A stretch of DNA of 64,000 nucleotides from Collinsella sp. (GCA_018368345.1 JAGZEK010000011.1:1-64000), one strand, 5' to 3'; shown: positions 26,017-34,919, numbered from the stretch's first letter. Translations and numbers: made by a program. Notes: generated from the letters alone by a model not told the origin.

Positions 26017-26045
26017 TGTGGCAAAGGGATAGTCCCTTTGTCACA
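26017..26045 (+). repeat. Hairpin repeat of the AAAGGGA type, copy a
   Basis: TGTGGCAAAGGGA (26017-26029) pairs with TCCCTTTGTCACA (26033-26045), loop TAG, one G-T pair. Related to 26767-26797, and to the GGGACAGG family through its core. Confidence 0.7.
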
Positions 26046-26132
26046 TGGGAGATGCCGGCTTTTGGCGTATAGGACTGTTACGCTTTCGCCACCAACAAAT
26101 TTCGAGTTATTCGGCCTGTCGGAGGTCGTTAA

Positions 26133-26291
26133 ATGGCTAAAGATGCCCTCGCAGGAACATTCATACCTCTAACGGTGTTTGATTCGGTGACGCAAGTGCG
26201 CAAATGGGCATGTATGCGCTCAAATAAGGACAAAAACTCTCAGATAATCCCGGTGGTGCATTTATGCAGAACCAGCAGCGTGGCCGAATAA
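26133..26291 (+). CDS. Doubtful 52-aa ORF inside an inverted repeat
   Basis: ATG 26133 follows GGAGGTCGTTAA, a plausible ribosome-binding site. The translation MAKDALAGTFIPLTVFDSV continues to residue 52 and ends in the right arm of the 17-bp inverted pair. The N-terminus looks protein-like, the rest does not; it may be the head of a gene cut by the repeat. Confidence 0.3.
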   Translation: MAKDALAGTFIPLTVFDSVTQVRKWACMRSNKDKNSQIIPVVHLCRTSSVAE

Positions 26292-26487
26292 CTCGAAAAA
26301 TGTAGGTAGCAGTTCGGCGACAAGCTCGGGTATGGCAAAGGAACTGTTCCTTCGCCATACCCGAGTTCCGATCTTCTGAAATGCGAACAAACATTCGCAT
26401 ATCTAACTGCGCTTTGATAGAATTGATACTGTTGGCGGCAGTTCCATGTGCCGGGCAACGCCCTCCATCTGATGGGAGGTGATGCCC

Positions 26488-26613
26488 ATGACCGATCTGA
26501 TTGATTTCGTGAGACTTCTGACCGCTTTGGTCTCGTTCTCCACGGCGCTCGTCGGGCTTTCCGAGGCACTCAAGCAACGTTCGAAGCAACGTAAAAGGGG
26601 TCGCCGCCGCTAA
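26488..26613 (+). CDS. 41-aa hydrophobic peptide, holin-like/type I toxin-like
   Basis: Peptide MTDLIDFVRLLTALVSFSTA continues LVGLSEALKQRSKQRKRGRRR: one membrane segment (~4-25), then a strongly basic tail. This is the layout of small holin-like (TxpA/BsrG-type) toxins. GGGAGG lies 8 nt upstream, inside a hairpin CCTCC-N8-GGAGG (26462-26479) that would hide it. The stop lies within a terminator. Recognised by shape only; an antisense antitoxin RNA is predicted by analogy, not seen. Confidence 0.6.
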   Translation: MTDLIDFVRLLTALVSFSTALVGLSEALKQRSKQRKRGRRR

Positions 26614-26627
26614 GGCGTTGACCCCTT
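26595..26627 (+). terminator. Terminator overlapping the small-peptide gene
   Basis: AAGGGGTC (26595-26602) pairs with GACCCCTT (26620-26627), with an inner GCC/GGC pair; the stop codon (26611-26613) is in the loop. The tail AATCC is U-poor. Confidence 0.6.
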
Positions 26628-26766
26628 AATCCAAGCAACGGCGCTGCCCAGCTTTCCAGAACTTGGGCTGCCGTCGACACTATTCTACCCACGAATGACA
26701 TTTTGAACAATCGGCAATGCCGCTTCAAAAGCCAGGCACAACTGGCACAACCTAGGCGGTCGCTGA

Positions 26767-26797
26767 ATGTGACAAAGGGACAGCCCCTTTGTCACAT
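26767..26797 (+). repeat. Hairpin repeat of the AAAGGGA type, copy b
   Basis: ATGTGACAAAGGG (26767-26779) pairs perfectly with 26785-26797 around the loop ACAGC. It keeps the GGGACAG core of the larger repeat family. Confidence 0.75.
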
Positions 26798-26824
26798 CCA
26801 AAATATTGCCTTTACGTGTTGATA

Positions 26825-26859
26825 CACACGGTGTGCAATAATACTCGCACTGTGCAATA
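26825..26859 (+). promoter_or_regulatory. Operator-like repeats upstream of the TetR gene
   Basis: CACACGGTGTG (26825-26835) is a palindrome. TGTGCAATA occurs twice (26832-26840 and 26851-26859), each followed by a CGCAC. TTGATA at 26817-26822 may be a -35. Suggests autoregulation by the TetR protein; inferred only. Confidence 0.4.
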
Positions 26860-26888
26860 GCGCACAGGCTGAGTAACAAGGAGGACGC

Positions 26889-27599
26889 TTGTCCCAGCTC
26901 GAGAAATGCGACCGCCGGTCCCTTCGCTCGCAGCGTGCCCTTCGCCAGGCACTTGCCAGCGAGCTTGCCGAAAGCGGCGATCTTTCGCGCGTTAACGTCG
27001 CGTCGCTTACCGAGCGTGCCGGCCTCACGCGCCGTACGTTCTATTCGCACTATCGCGATATTCCCGACTTTATCAACCAGATCGAGGACGGCCTGCTGGC
27101 AGAGATTCGTGAGCGCGTTGAGCTCATTACCGCAGCTAAGTTGCCCGATCTCTACCGCAACATCGACGAGCTCGAGCCGGCGCCCGGTTCGGTTGAGCTG
27201 CTGCGCTATCTTGCGGCAAATCGTGATCTTATCGGTGCCCTGCTGGGCCCTGGCGGCGACCCCGCCTTCATTAAAAAGATCATCGATACCGCACGCGAGG
27301 CCGTGGTACCGCGTGCGCAGACGGGCATTTTGGGCCTGGCGCTGGGTACGTTCTTTGACTACTACGTCACCTACGTCGTGAGCGCCGAGGTCGGCATGAT
27401 CCAGCGTTGGTTTGAGCGCGATCTTTCCGAATCGCCCGAGACCATGGCGCGCATCATGACGGTTATCGCTTTTGTGCGCCCCGGCGACCTGTATGGCCAG
27501 CCCATCGATATCAACGTGCCGGAATACGGCATGAAGCTATTGAATCTGCAGCTCGAGGACGCGGCCGACACCGCCGCAACCGTCGAGTCCAACAACTAA
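26889..27599 (+). CDS. TetR-family transcriptional regulator
   Basis: 236 aa. TTG start, supported by AAGGAGG six nucleotides upstream. N-terminal helix-turn-helix (~residues 12-58: LRQALASELAES, VNVASLTERAGLTRRTFYSHYRDIPDF), then a helical ligand-binding domain. It lies 11 nt ahead of the dehydratase fusion gene and is probably co-transcribed, a layout suggesting it senses a substrate or product of that enzyme. Confidence 0.9.
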   Translation: MSQLEKCDRRSLRSQRALRQALASELAESGDLSRVNVASLTERAGLTRRTFYSHYRDIPDFINQIEDGLLAEIRERVELITAAKLPDLYRNIDELEPAPGSVELLRYLAANRDLIGALLGPGGDPAFIKKIIDTAREAVVPRAQTGILGLALGTFFDYYVTYVVSAEVGMIQRWFERDLSESPETMARIMTVIAFVRPGDLYGQPIDINVPEYGMKLLNLQLEDAADTAATVESNN

Positions 27600-27610
27600 G
27601 AGGAGAGACA

Positions 27611-30600
27611 ATGAGCAAACTCGTCGAGGGCATTAAAGACCGTGTAGTCGCTGCCGCACGCGAGGCCGCGCCCGCCGTGGTGGACGCCGCGCAGAAGGCC
27701 GCGACTGCCGCTGCCGAGAAGGTCGCCGAGGCGGTTGCCGAGGCCAAGAATGCGGCGGGGGAGACGCTTGCCGCCGACGCAGCCACGTCCGCCGCCACCG
27801 AGCCCGCAGTCGCCACCGCCGTCCACGCCCCGGAAGGCGCGATCTTCAACCCCGAGGCCGCCCGCGGCAACCTGCACCTGGGCATCGACGTGGGCTCCAC
27901 CACCGTTAAGCTCGCTGTGCTCAACGACGACAACCAGATCGTCTACGCCAAGTACCAGCGTCACCACACCGACGTCCGCGCTTGCGCCCGCGACTTGTTC
28001 GAGGGTGCCGCGACCGTGCTGCCGACGGTCCAAATGACCTGCGCCATTACCGGTTCGGGTGGCCTGCTGCTGTCCCAGTGGCTCGACCTGGAGTTTGTCC
28101 AGGAGGTCATCGCCAGCAAGCGTGCCGTCGAGACCCTCATCCCGGCCACCGATGTCGCCATCGAGCTGGGCGGTGAGGACGCCAAGATCATCTACTTCGA
28201 CAACGGCATCGAGCAGCGCATGAACGGCACCTGCGCCGGCGGCACGGGTGCGTTCATCGACCAGATGGCAACCCTGCTGCACACCGACGCGAGCGGCCTT
28301 AACGAGCTCGCGGCCAACGCCACCACCATCTATCCCATCGCCAGCCGCTGCGGCGTCTTTGCCAAGACCGACGTGCAGCCGCTGCTCAACGAGGGCGCCC
28401 GCCCCGAGGACGTGGCCGCCTCCATCTTCCAGGCTGTCGTGACCCAGACCATCTCGGGTCTGGCGTGCGGCCGTCCCATCCGCGGCAACGTCGCCTTCCT
28501 GGGCGGCCCGCTGCAGTATCTCTCCGAGCTGCGCCACCGCTTCTACCTCACGCTCAACCTGGACGAGGAGCACCGCATCGTGCCCCAAAACGCTCACCTG
28601 TTTGTGGCGAGCGGCGCCGCCATGGCGCACGAGTCCAATAAACTCAGCACGTTCCCGCAGCTCATCGAGGCCATCGATGCCCTGGGTGACACGCAGGGTG
28701 CCGAGGTCGAGCGTCTGGATCCGCTCTTTGCCACCGACGAGGACTTTGCCGAGTTCAAGACCCGCCACGACACCGAAGTTGTCCCCAAGGGCAAGCTCGA
28801 CGGCTACACCGGACGCGTGTTCATCGGCATCGACGCCGGTTCCACCACCATGAAGGCCGCGCTCGTGGGCGAGGACGGCCAGCTGTTGCACACCTGGTAC
28901 GGCAACAACAATGGCGACATCCTGGGCACGGCCAAGGTCATCATGGCCGATTTCTACAACCACATCCCCGCCGGCTGCACCATCGGCCACGTGACCACCA
29001 CGGGCTACGGCGAGGCGCTGCTCATCGAGGCCCTCAAGGCAGACTCGGGTGAAATCGAGACCGTCGCTCACCTGCGCGGCGCCAAGGCGTTCCTGCCCGG
29101 CGTCGAGTTCATTCTGGACATTGGCGGCCAGGACATGAAGTGCCTGCGCGTCAAGGACGGCGTCATCGAGCACATCATGCTCAACGAGGCCTGCTCGTCG
29201 GGCTGCGGCAGCTTTATCGAGAGCTTCGCCGTGTCCATGAACATGGACGTGCGCGCGTTCGCCGATGCCGCCATCCATGCCAAGGCCCCGGTCGACCTGG
29301 GCAGTCGCTGCACGGTCTTCATGAACTCGCGTGTCAAGCAGGCGCAAAAGGAAGGCGCCACGGTGGGCGATATCGCGGCCGGTCTTTCCTATTCCGTCAT
29401 CAAGAATGCCCTGTTCAAGGTCATTAAGCTGCGCGACCCCAAGGAGATCGGCAGCCAGGTGATCGTTCAAGGCGGCACCTTTATGTCCGACGCCACGCTG
29501 CGTGCGTTTGAGCAGCTCACCGGCGTGCACGCCGTGCGCCCCGACATCGCCGGATGCATGGGCGCCTATGGTGCGGCCCTGCTCGCCCGAGATCGCGCCG
29601 GCGCCGATGGCACCTCGACCATTCTTTCTGCCGAGGACATCGCGCACCTCACCGTGACGCAAAAGCATGTCCGCTGCGGCCGTTGCTCTAACAACTGCCA
29701 GCTCACCGTTAACGACTTTGGCGGCGGCAGGCGCTTCATTACCGGCAACCGCTGTGAGAAGGGCGCCGGCCACAAAAAGCAAAAGACCGAGGCCCCCAAC
29801 CTCTTCAAAAAGAAAAACGAGCTGCTGTTTAACCGCGAGGTCCTGAGCCCCGACGAGGCCCCACGCGGCACCGTGGGTGTTCCGCGCGCGCTCAACATGT
29901 ACGAGAACTACCCCTTCTGGCACGCGTTCTTTACGCGCTTGGGCTTTAGCGTGCAGCTGTCCGACCAGTCGAGCAAAAAGACCTACCAGGCGGGCATCGA
30001 GTCCATGCCGTCCGAGAGCGTGTGCTATCCGGCCAAGATGAGCCACGGCCACGTGATGAACCTCATCGACCGCGATGTCGACTTCATTTGGATGCCGTGC
30101 GTGCGCTGGGAGCGCAAGGAGGATCCGACCGCCGGCAACTGCTACAACTGCCCCATCGTCATGAGCTACCCCACGGCGCTGGCGCTCAACGTCGATGAGA
30201 TTCGTGAGCAAAATGTCGAGTTCCTGTACCCGTTTGTGCCCTATCACGACAAAACCGAGCTCAAGCGCCGACTGTACCAGGTGCTCGCCGTCGATCGTGT
30301 GGCCGATGCCGAGGCCGGTCGCGGCCGGGTGCGCGGGCCCAAGATCACGCGCTCCGAGGTCGATGCCGCCGTCAACGCTGCCTACGAGGCCGACGCGCGC
30401 TTCCACGAGGACATCCAGACCATGGGCGAAGAGGCCCTTAAGTGGGTCGAGGATCACGGTGGCCACGGCATCGTGCTTGCCGGCCGTCCCTACCACAACG
30501 ACCCCGAAATCAACCATGCCCTGCCCGAGCTTATCTCGAGCTTTGGCTTTGCGGTCTTTACCGAGGATTCGCTCGCGCACCTGGTAAAGCCCGAGCGCCC

Positions 30601-32401
30601 CATTCGCGTTGTCGACCAGTGGATGTACCACAGCCGCCTGTACGCCGTGGCCCGTTTTGTGACGATGCGCAACGACCTGGACCTGATCCAGCTCAACTCC
30701 TTCGGCTGCGGCCTGGACGCCCTGACCACCGATCAGGTGCAGGAGATCCTGGAGGCCAGCGGCAAGATCTACACCGTGCTCAAGATCGACGAGGTGTCCA
30801 ACCTGGGTGCCGCGCGCATCCGCATCCGCTCGCTCATGGCAGCGCTCAAGGACCAGGAGGCCGAGCGCTTGGCCGAGGCCACGGCCGCGGGCGAGGCCTA
30901 CGAGCAGGGCGATGCCGCGCCGGTGGCGCCCTCTACGGATGCCCCCGCGTTCGCGAGCCGCAAGTACACGTTTGAGGCTCAGCGCGAGAGCGCTTCGACC
31001 GCGTGGCCCAAGGTGCCCTTTACCGAGCAGATGCGCGAGGAGGGCTACACCATCCTGTGCCCGCAGATGGCGCCGATCCACTTTGACCTGGTCAAAGAGG
31101 TGTTCCGTGGTGCTGGCTACAACTTGGAGCTGCTGCCCTCGACCGATCACGACGCTGTCGAGGCTGGCCTGCGCTATGTGAACAATGACATTTGCTACCC
31201 GTCGATTCTGGTAACGGGCCAGATTATGGAGGCCATCGAGAGCGGCCGGTACGACCTGTCCAAGACGGCCGTGGTTATCAGCCAGACCGGCGGCGGCTGC
31301 CGTGCCACCAACTACATCGCGCTCATCCGCAAGGCCCTGCGCGAGAGCGGCCACCCCGAGATCCCGGTGATCTCGCTTTCGGCCGTGGCGCTCGGCGAGG
31401 ACAACCCCGGCTTTAAGATTACGCCGGCGCTGCTTAAGCAGGCAGTCTACGCAGTGCTCTTTGGTGACGTAATGATGCAGATGCTCTACCGTTGCCGCCC
31501 GTACGAGGCCACGCCCGGTGCTGCCAACGCACTCTACGAGGAGTACATGGCGCGCGCCCGCAAGCTGGCGCCTAAGTTCAACAGGCACAACTACACCAAG
31601 CTTGCGCGTGAGGCCATTCGCGCGTTCGACACCATGCCGCTCGTGGGCGAGGGCACCAAGCCGCGCGTGGGCGTGGTCGGTGAGATCTTGGTCAAGTTCC
31701 ATCCCACAGCCAACAACCACGTGGTCGATGTCATCGAGCGCGAGGGCTGCGAGGCCGTGGTGCCGGGCCTGCTCGACTTCTTCCTGTACTCCATGAGCAA
31801 CGCCGAGCTACAGAAGGACGAGCTGGGAAGCTCTGCTACCACGCGCGCTGGTATGCAGGCGCTCATCAAACTCGTGGACTGGATGCGTACGCCGGTGGAG
31901 GAGATGCTCGAAAAGTCCCGCCGCTTTGAGGTGCCCGAGCGCATCGGCACCATGGCCGACAAGGCCCGCACGGTGCTTTCGGTGTGCAACAACATGGGCG
32001 AGGGCTGGCTGCTCACGGCCGAGATGCTCGACCTGATTGACCATGGCGCGCCCAACATTATCTGCACGCAGCCCTTCGCGTGCCTGCCCAACCACGTGGT
32101 GGGCAAGGCCGTGATCAAGGAGCTGCGCCGTCAGCACCCCGAGAGCAACATCGTTGCGGTGGACTACGATCCCGGTGCATCTGAGGTCAACCAGCTCAAC
32201 CGCATTAAGCTCATGATCAGCGTGGCCAAGGAAAACATGCGCGCCGGCAAGGGCTTTAAGCTCGAGAAGGTGGCGCCGCTCGCGATGGACGAGGTCACCG
32301 GACAGATGCGTGCCCACGATGGCTGCGTGAGCTGCGGTCCGGCCAGCGAGGAGGCCGTGGCATCGGTCGCTGAGCGCCTGGGACGCGGCATTAAGAAGTA
32401 G
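27611..32401 (+). CDS. 2-hydroxyacyl-CoA dehydratase-type activator/reductase fusion (BcrAD/BadFG + HgdB-like)
   Basis: 1596 aa. An Ala/Glu-rich helical N-terminus (~1-80) precedes two BcrAD/BadFG ASKHA ATPase domains: ~88-345 (GIDVGSTTVK, IELGGEDAK, SRCGVF) and ~403-660 (GIDAGSTTMK, LDIGGQDMK, NEACSSGCGSF, LGSRCTVFMNS). A cysteine cluster CGRCSNNC (~685), a DUF2229-like region (~743-1030, GVPRALNMYENYPFW) and an HgdB-like C-terminal half (~1140-1596) follow. Relatives couple ATP hydrolysis to low-potential electron transfer through Fe-S clusters. The substrate is unknown; annotation as a true dehydratase would go too far. Confidence 0.9.
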   Translation: MSKLVEGIKDRVVAAAREAAPAVVDAAQKAATAAAEKVAEAVAEAKNAAGETLAADAATSAATEPAVATAVHAPEGAIFNPEAARGNLHLGIDVGSTTVKLAVLNDDNQIVYAKYQRHHTDVRACARDLFEGAATVLPTVQMTCAITGSGGLLLSQWLDLEFVQEVIASKRAVETLIPATDVAIELGGEDAKIIYFDNGIEQRMNGTCAGGTGAFIDQMATLLHTDASGLNELAANATTIYPIASRCGVFAKTDVQPLLNEGARPEDVAASIFQAVVTQTISGLACGRPIRGNVAFLGGPLQYLSELRHRFYLTLNLDEEHRIVPQNAHLFVASGAAMAHESNKLSTFPQLIEAIDALGDTQGAEVERLDPLFATDEDFAEFKTRHDTEVVPKGKLDGYTGRVFIGIDAGSTTMKAALVGEDGQLLHTWYGNNNGDILGTAKVIMADFYNHIPAGCTIGHVTTTGYGEALLIEALKADSGEIETVAHLRGAKAFLPGVEFILDIGGQDMKCLRVKDGVIEHIMLNEACSSGCGSFIESFAVSMNMDVRAFADAAIHAKAPVDLGSRCTVFMNSRVKQAQKEGATVGDIAAGLSYSVIKNALFKVIKLRDPKEIGSQVIVQGGTFMSDATLRAFEQLTGVHAVRPDIAGCMGAYGAALLARDRAGADGTSTILSAEDIAHLTVTQKHVRCGRCSNNCQLTVNDFGGGRRFITGNRCEKGAGHKKQKTEAPNLFKKKNELLFNREVLSPDEAPRGTVGVPRALNMYENYPFWHAFFTRLGFSVQLSDQSSKKTYQAGIESMPSESVCYPAKMSHGHVMNLIDRDVDFIWMPCVRWERKEDPTAGNCYNCPIVMSYPTALALNVDEIREQNVEFLYPFVPYHDKTELKRRLYQVLAVDRVADAEAGRGRVRGPKITRSEVDAAVNAAYEADARFHEDIQTMGEEALKWVEDHGGHGIVLAGRPYHNDPEINHALPELISSFGFAVFTEDSLAHLVKPERPIRVVDQWMYHSRLYAVARFVTMRNDLDLIQLNSFGCGLDALTTDQVQEILEASGKIYTVLKIDEVSNLGAARIRIRSLMAALKDQEAERLAEATAAGEAYEQGDAAPVAPSTDAPAFASRKYTFEAQRESASTAWPKVPFTEQMREEGYTILCPQMAPIHFDLVKEVFRGAGYNLELLPSTDHDAVEAGLRYVNNDICYPSILVTGQIMEAIESGRYDLSKTAVVISQTGGGCRATNYIALIRKALRESGHPEIPVISLSAVALGEDNPGFKITPALLKQAVYAVLFGDVMMQMLYRCRPYEATPGAANALYEEYMARARKLAPKFNRHNYTKLAREAIRAFDTMPLVGEGTKPRVGVVGEILVKFHPTANNHVVDVIEREGCEAVVPGLLDFFLYSMSNAELQKDELGSSATTRAGMQALIKLVDWMRTPVEEMLEKSRRFEVPERIGTMADKARTVLSVCNNMGEGWLLTAEMLDLIDHGAPNIICTQPFACLPNHVVGKAVIKELRRQHPESNIVAVDYDPGASEVNQLNRIKLMISVAKENMRAGKGFKLEKVAPLAMDEVTGQMRAHDGCVSCGPASEEAVASVAERLGRGIKK

Positions 32402-32431
32402 CTGGCCTGCTATGGGCTAGATATGAGACAA

Positions 32432-32467
32432 ACGGGTGATAGCCGTACCGGTTACCACCCGTTTTTG
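32432..32467 (+). terminator. Terminator of the dehydratase fusion gene
   Basis: ACGGGTG (32432-32438) pairs with CACCCGT (32456-32462), with additional inner pairs, then TTTTT. Confidence 0.85.
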
Positions 32468-32486
32468 CTGGACACATGTTGCGTAA

Positions 32487-32707
32487 ATGACCTTGCTACA
32501 GCCTTCCGTGGGCTTGCCCGATTTTTGGGCAGGTTCGGGCTTTGAGGACAAGTTACTGCAGGCCCAAGGCGATTTTTCGCTCAACGCGGGCCAGCACAGT
32601 TTGACCTATCTGCCAAACGACGAGATGATCGCTGAGGACTGCCCATCGCCACCTACGAGATGGAAGCCGAGAAGTACATCTACCGCGTGTACAAGTACGA
32701 GCTGTAG
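32487..32707 (+). pseudogene. Small frameshifted hypothetical gene (fragment)
   Basis: Frame 1 encodes FEDKLLQAQGDFSLNAGQHS and on to YLPNDEMIAEDC. Frame 2 continues with PIATYEMEAEKYIYRVYKYEL and a stop. Adding one C to the CCC at 32642-32644 joins them into a 73-residue product (DCPIATYEMEAEKYIY). The start has no ribosome-binding site, so the 5' end may also be lost. Family unknown. Confidence 0.4.
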
Positions 32708-32808
32708 CGCTGCGCTTGGGTTTGACCAATGGAGTATGAAAACACGCCGTTCGCCGATGCCCCCTCCGCGAGTGGCAGCCATATGGTTTGATGTCAGAAA
32801 CATATAGT

Positions 32809-32828
32809 TGTCGCCAGCCTGCTGGCGA
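32809..32828. repeat. Short hairpin upstream of the 149-aa gene
   Basis: GTCGCCAG-CCTG-CTGGCGAC, perfect 8-bp stem. No T-tract. It may lie in the leader of the next gene. Confidence 0.4.
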
Positions 32829-32897
32829 CGTTCCCCCTGATATCGGAGGTTCCAGGTATGTTTCGCGCTCCGTTAAACGACTATCGGTTGGGCTAAC

Positions 32898-33347
32898 ATG
32901 GGTCGCCGTGCTATTTCGATAACCCTTGCAGTGGTCTGCCTGGCTGTGCTCCTGGGCGCTACAGGGCTGTTTGCTATAAGCCGAGAAACGTCCTATATGC
33001 AGGAATGCGCTTCCGAAGGGTTTGCCACTGATGGTTTCTATCGGGATGACAAAACGAGTCGGGAAACCCTGGCTTTTCTTGAGGAGGACAACTGTCGATG
33101 GCAGCTGGTCGACCAAAACGGAATCTGCACAGACGGGCAGTTTAAGCGTACGGATGACCCCAACATTCTGGTATTAAAGAAGGAAAACGGCGAAGAATTC
33201 GGCACGGTTCACGTTGCGTATATATCGCGCCGACGCAATCAGGGGCAGATTTACCTAATTAGAGATACTAAGGTGACCCGATTTTATCTTGTGAGCACCG
33301 ATCCGGCGTTTACGGTGGAGTCTGGCGATGTCGATGCGGACGTCTGA
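32898..33347 (+). CDS. Hypothetical secreted or membrane-anchored protein (149 aa)
   Basis: N-terminal hydrophobic segment (~5-28: AISITLAVVCLAVLLGATGLF) acts as a signal or anchor, followed by a small, mostly beta-predicted extracellular domain (FKRTDDPNILVLKKENGEEF). No known motif. The ribosome-binding site is weak. Codon use and lower GC than its neighbours suggest an accessory gene. Confidence 0.6.
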   Translation: MGRRAISITLAVVCLAVLLGATGLFAISRETSYMQECASEGFATDGFYRDDKTSRETLAFLEEDNCRWQLVDQNGICTDGQFKRTDDPNILVLKKENGEEFGTVHVAYISRRRNQGQIYLIRDTKVTRFYLVSTDPAFTVESGDVDADV

Positions 33348-33368
33348 TTCACGGCAATAAAACAGCGA

Positions 33369-33397
33369 GCGGGGCTCGGGTGTGAACTGCACCCCGC
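33369..33397 (-). terminator. Weak hairpin between convergent genes
   Basis: GCGGGG (33369-33374) pairs with CCCCGC (33392-33397); only 6 bp with a long loop. Confidence 0.3.
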
Positions 33398-33472
33398 AAT
33401 TTGCTCGTGTCCGTATCGCGTCTGCGCCTCGTCGTAACTTGCGTCCGTGCGAGCATTCATCCCGCGCCGGCA

Positions 33473-34612
33473 TCACTTCACATCGAACTCCACGCGATCG
33501 AGCTCGGGCACGTTGAGGTCGATGAGCTTGCGGGCAACGCGGCGGTCGTGCGCCCCAAGCGTCTCGCTTGTCGTCACGTGAGCGACAACCTCGCGCTCGA
33601 CCATGCCCTCTTCCTCGCCTTCGGTAGCCGAGGTCTCGACGGCGACGGTGTAATCCTGAAAGCCTGGCAGCACCGCGGCAAGCTCGCGCGTGGTTTCGGT
33701 GACGCCGTAGCCGTCCTGCACGCCGGCCTGCGCCGAGCCAATGGAACCCGCCGTCATAACGATGCAGGGGATGGCAAAGATCACCGTGCCCACAATAATG
33801 CGGCGGCGCACCTTGCGTGACAGCTCGTCGACCTCGGCATTTTCCTCAGCAGTCACAATACCGTCGCCGTTGAGGTCGCGCTTGAGCGGCACACGCAATA
33901 GAAGTAGTACGGCTTCGGCAGCCAGTGCGATAAAGACCACGTTGATGCCAAACTCGTAAAGCGCCGAGAGAAACAGCGACCCGCTTGCGATGGCGATGCC
34001 GTAGCCCGCCGCGCACAGGGGTGGCATGAGCGCGGTCGCCACGGCCACACCGGCGATGAGCGTGGCGGGTTCCTGGTCGCGCGAGTTGCCCAGGCCGCCT
34101 GCAAAGCCGCCGGCGAGCGCGACAGCGAGGTCCCAGACAGTTGGTGTCGAATTGTCGATAATGGCGGCCGTGGTGGTGCCAAGGGGCGAGAGCTTAAAGT
34201 ACAACGTGGATGTGACCAGGCAAAAGGCCATTTGCAGCGCAAGGCTGGCGACGGCTTCGACGGTAATCTCGCGGTCGAGCGTGGCAATGCCGTATGCCAT
34301 GGCAAGAACCGAGCCCATGAGCGGGCAGATGAGCATGGCGCCCACGATGGCGATGTCCGAATCGATATCGAGGCCGATGCTTGCGATCAACATGGCGATG
34401 ATGAGGATGCATAGGTGGGAGCCGGTCAGACGCGCCCCGTTTACAAAACGCTTGCGGATCACGTGATAGGGCGCGCGTCCCTCGCGAATGTTGAATGCGC
34501 GCTTTAGGAAGCGGGTGGCGTTCTCCATGGCCTCACTATGGGCAGGGCGGATGCCGTGGCGCCGGTGATGGCGTTCGCGCAGCCGCTTGATCTGTTGTTT
34601 ATCGAGTTCCAT
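33473..34612 (-). CDS. DUF389-family membrane protein
   Basis: 379 aa. ATG 34612 (MELDKQQIKRLRERHH) has GAGGTGG upstream; the longer frame is not coding-like. The N-terminal basic region is followed by about eight membrane segments with family motifs (SDIAIVGAMLICPLMGSVLAMAYG, GVAVATALMPPLCAAGYGIA). A cytoplasmic or external loop carries DLNGDGIVTAEEN, an EF-hand/dockerin-like calcium loop, unusual for the family. The C-terminal ~90 residues are soluble. Function unknown. Confidence 0.85.
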   Translation of the reverse strand: MELDKQQIKRLRERHHRRHGIRPAHSEAMENATRFLKRAFNIREGRAPYHVIRKRFVNGARLTGSHLCILIIAMLIASIGLDIDSDIAIVGAMLICPLMGSVLAMAYGIATLDREITVEAVASLALQMAFCLVTSTLYFKLSPLGTTTAAIIDNSTPTVWDLAVALAGGFAGGLGNSRDQEPATLIAGVAVATALMPPLCAAGYGIAIASGSLFLSALYEFGINVVFIALAAEAVLLLLRVPLKRDLNGDGIVTAEENAEVDELSRKVRRRIIVGTVIFAIPCIVMTAGSIGSAQAGVQDGYGVTETTRELAAVLPGFQDYTVAVETSATEGEEEGMVEREVVAHVTTSETLGAHDRRVARKLIDLNVPELDRVEFDVK

Positions 34613-34919
34613 GTCCACCTCGTTCTGGCAAGGGCCGCGTATCCCGCCCGTCGCCCTTACTCTACACCGTGGCGGGCGGGGTGTCTGTTGGATGCGGAAT
34701 CCGATAGGGCGGATGACGCGGGAGCAAATGCAAATCACAGGCTCAATTCGATCCCGCAAGAATATGATGCGCCAGCTCCTACATATGTGACGAAATTGTG
34801 AAGCACGAGAGCGCGAATTTCAAAAAATCCGCTGGTGACCAATGTTGCGCAACAGAATTCAAAAATCAGCTCCTACATTTTGAAGCGTATGGATACATCC
34901 GTGTCAAAGGGAGAAAGCC
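34613..34919. other. 307-nt intergenic region, no gene seen
   Basis: Between the divergent DUF389 and surface-protein genes. Only weak repetition: AGCTCCTACAT occurs twice (near 34773 and 34870), each near an AATT(T)CAAAAA block. The surface-protein promoter and leader lie in the 3' part, with AAGGGAG just before 34920. Confidence 0.5.

Larger units (their letters stand above)
26046..26888. other. Mostly non-coding 843-nt tract
   Basis: It contains a 17-bp inverted pair (26100-26116 with 26282-26298, TTTCGAGTTATTCGGCC), a 52-codon ORF at 26133 of doubtful status, a 12-bp hairpin (CTCGGGTATGGC, near 26326-26366), the 41-aa gene at 26488, an AAAGGGA repeat (26767-26797) and the TetR promoter region. 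No larger gene is visible. Confidence 0.65.

Noticed and set aside
27596..31720. 1374-codon open frame on the minus strand
   Set aside because: It is the exact antisense of the dehydratase fusion, whose plus-strand product carries recognisable domains. The antisense product is low-complexity and arises from GC-rich codon bias.
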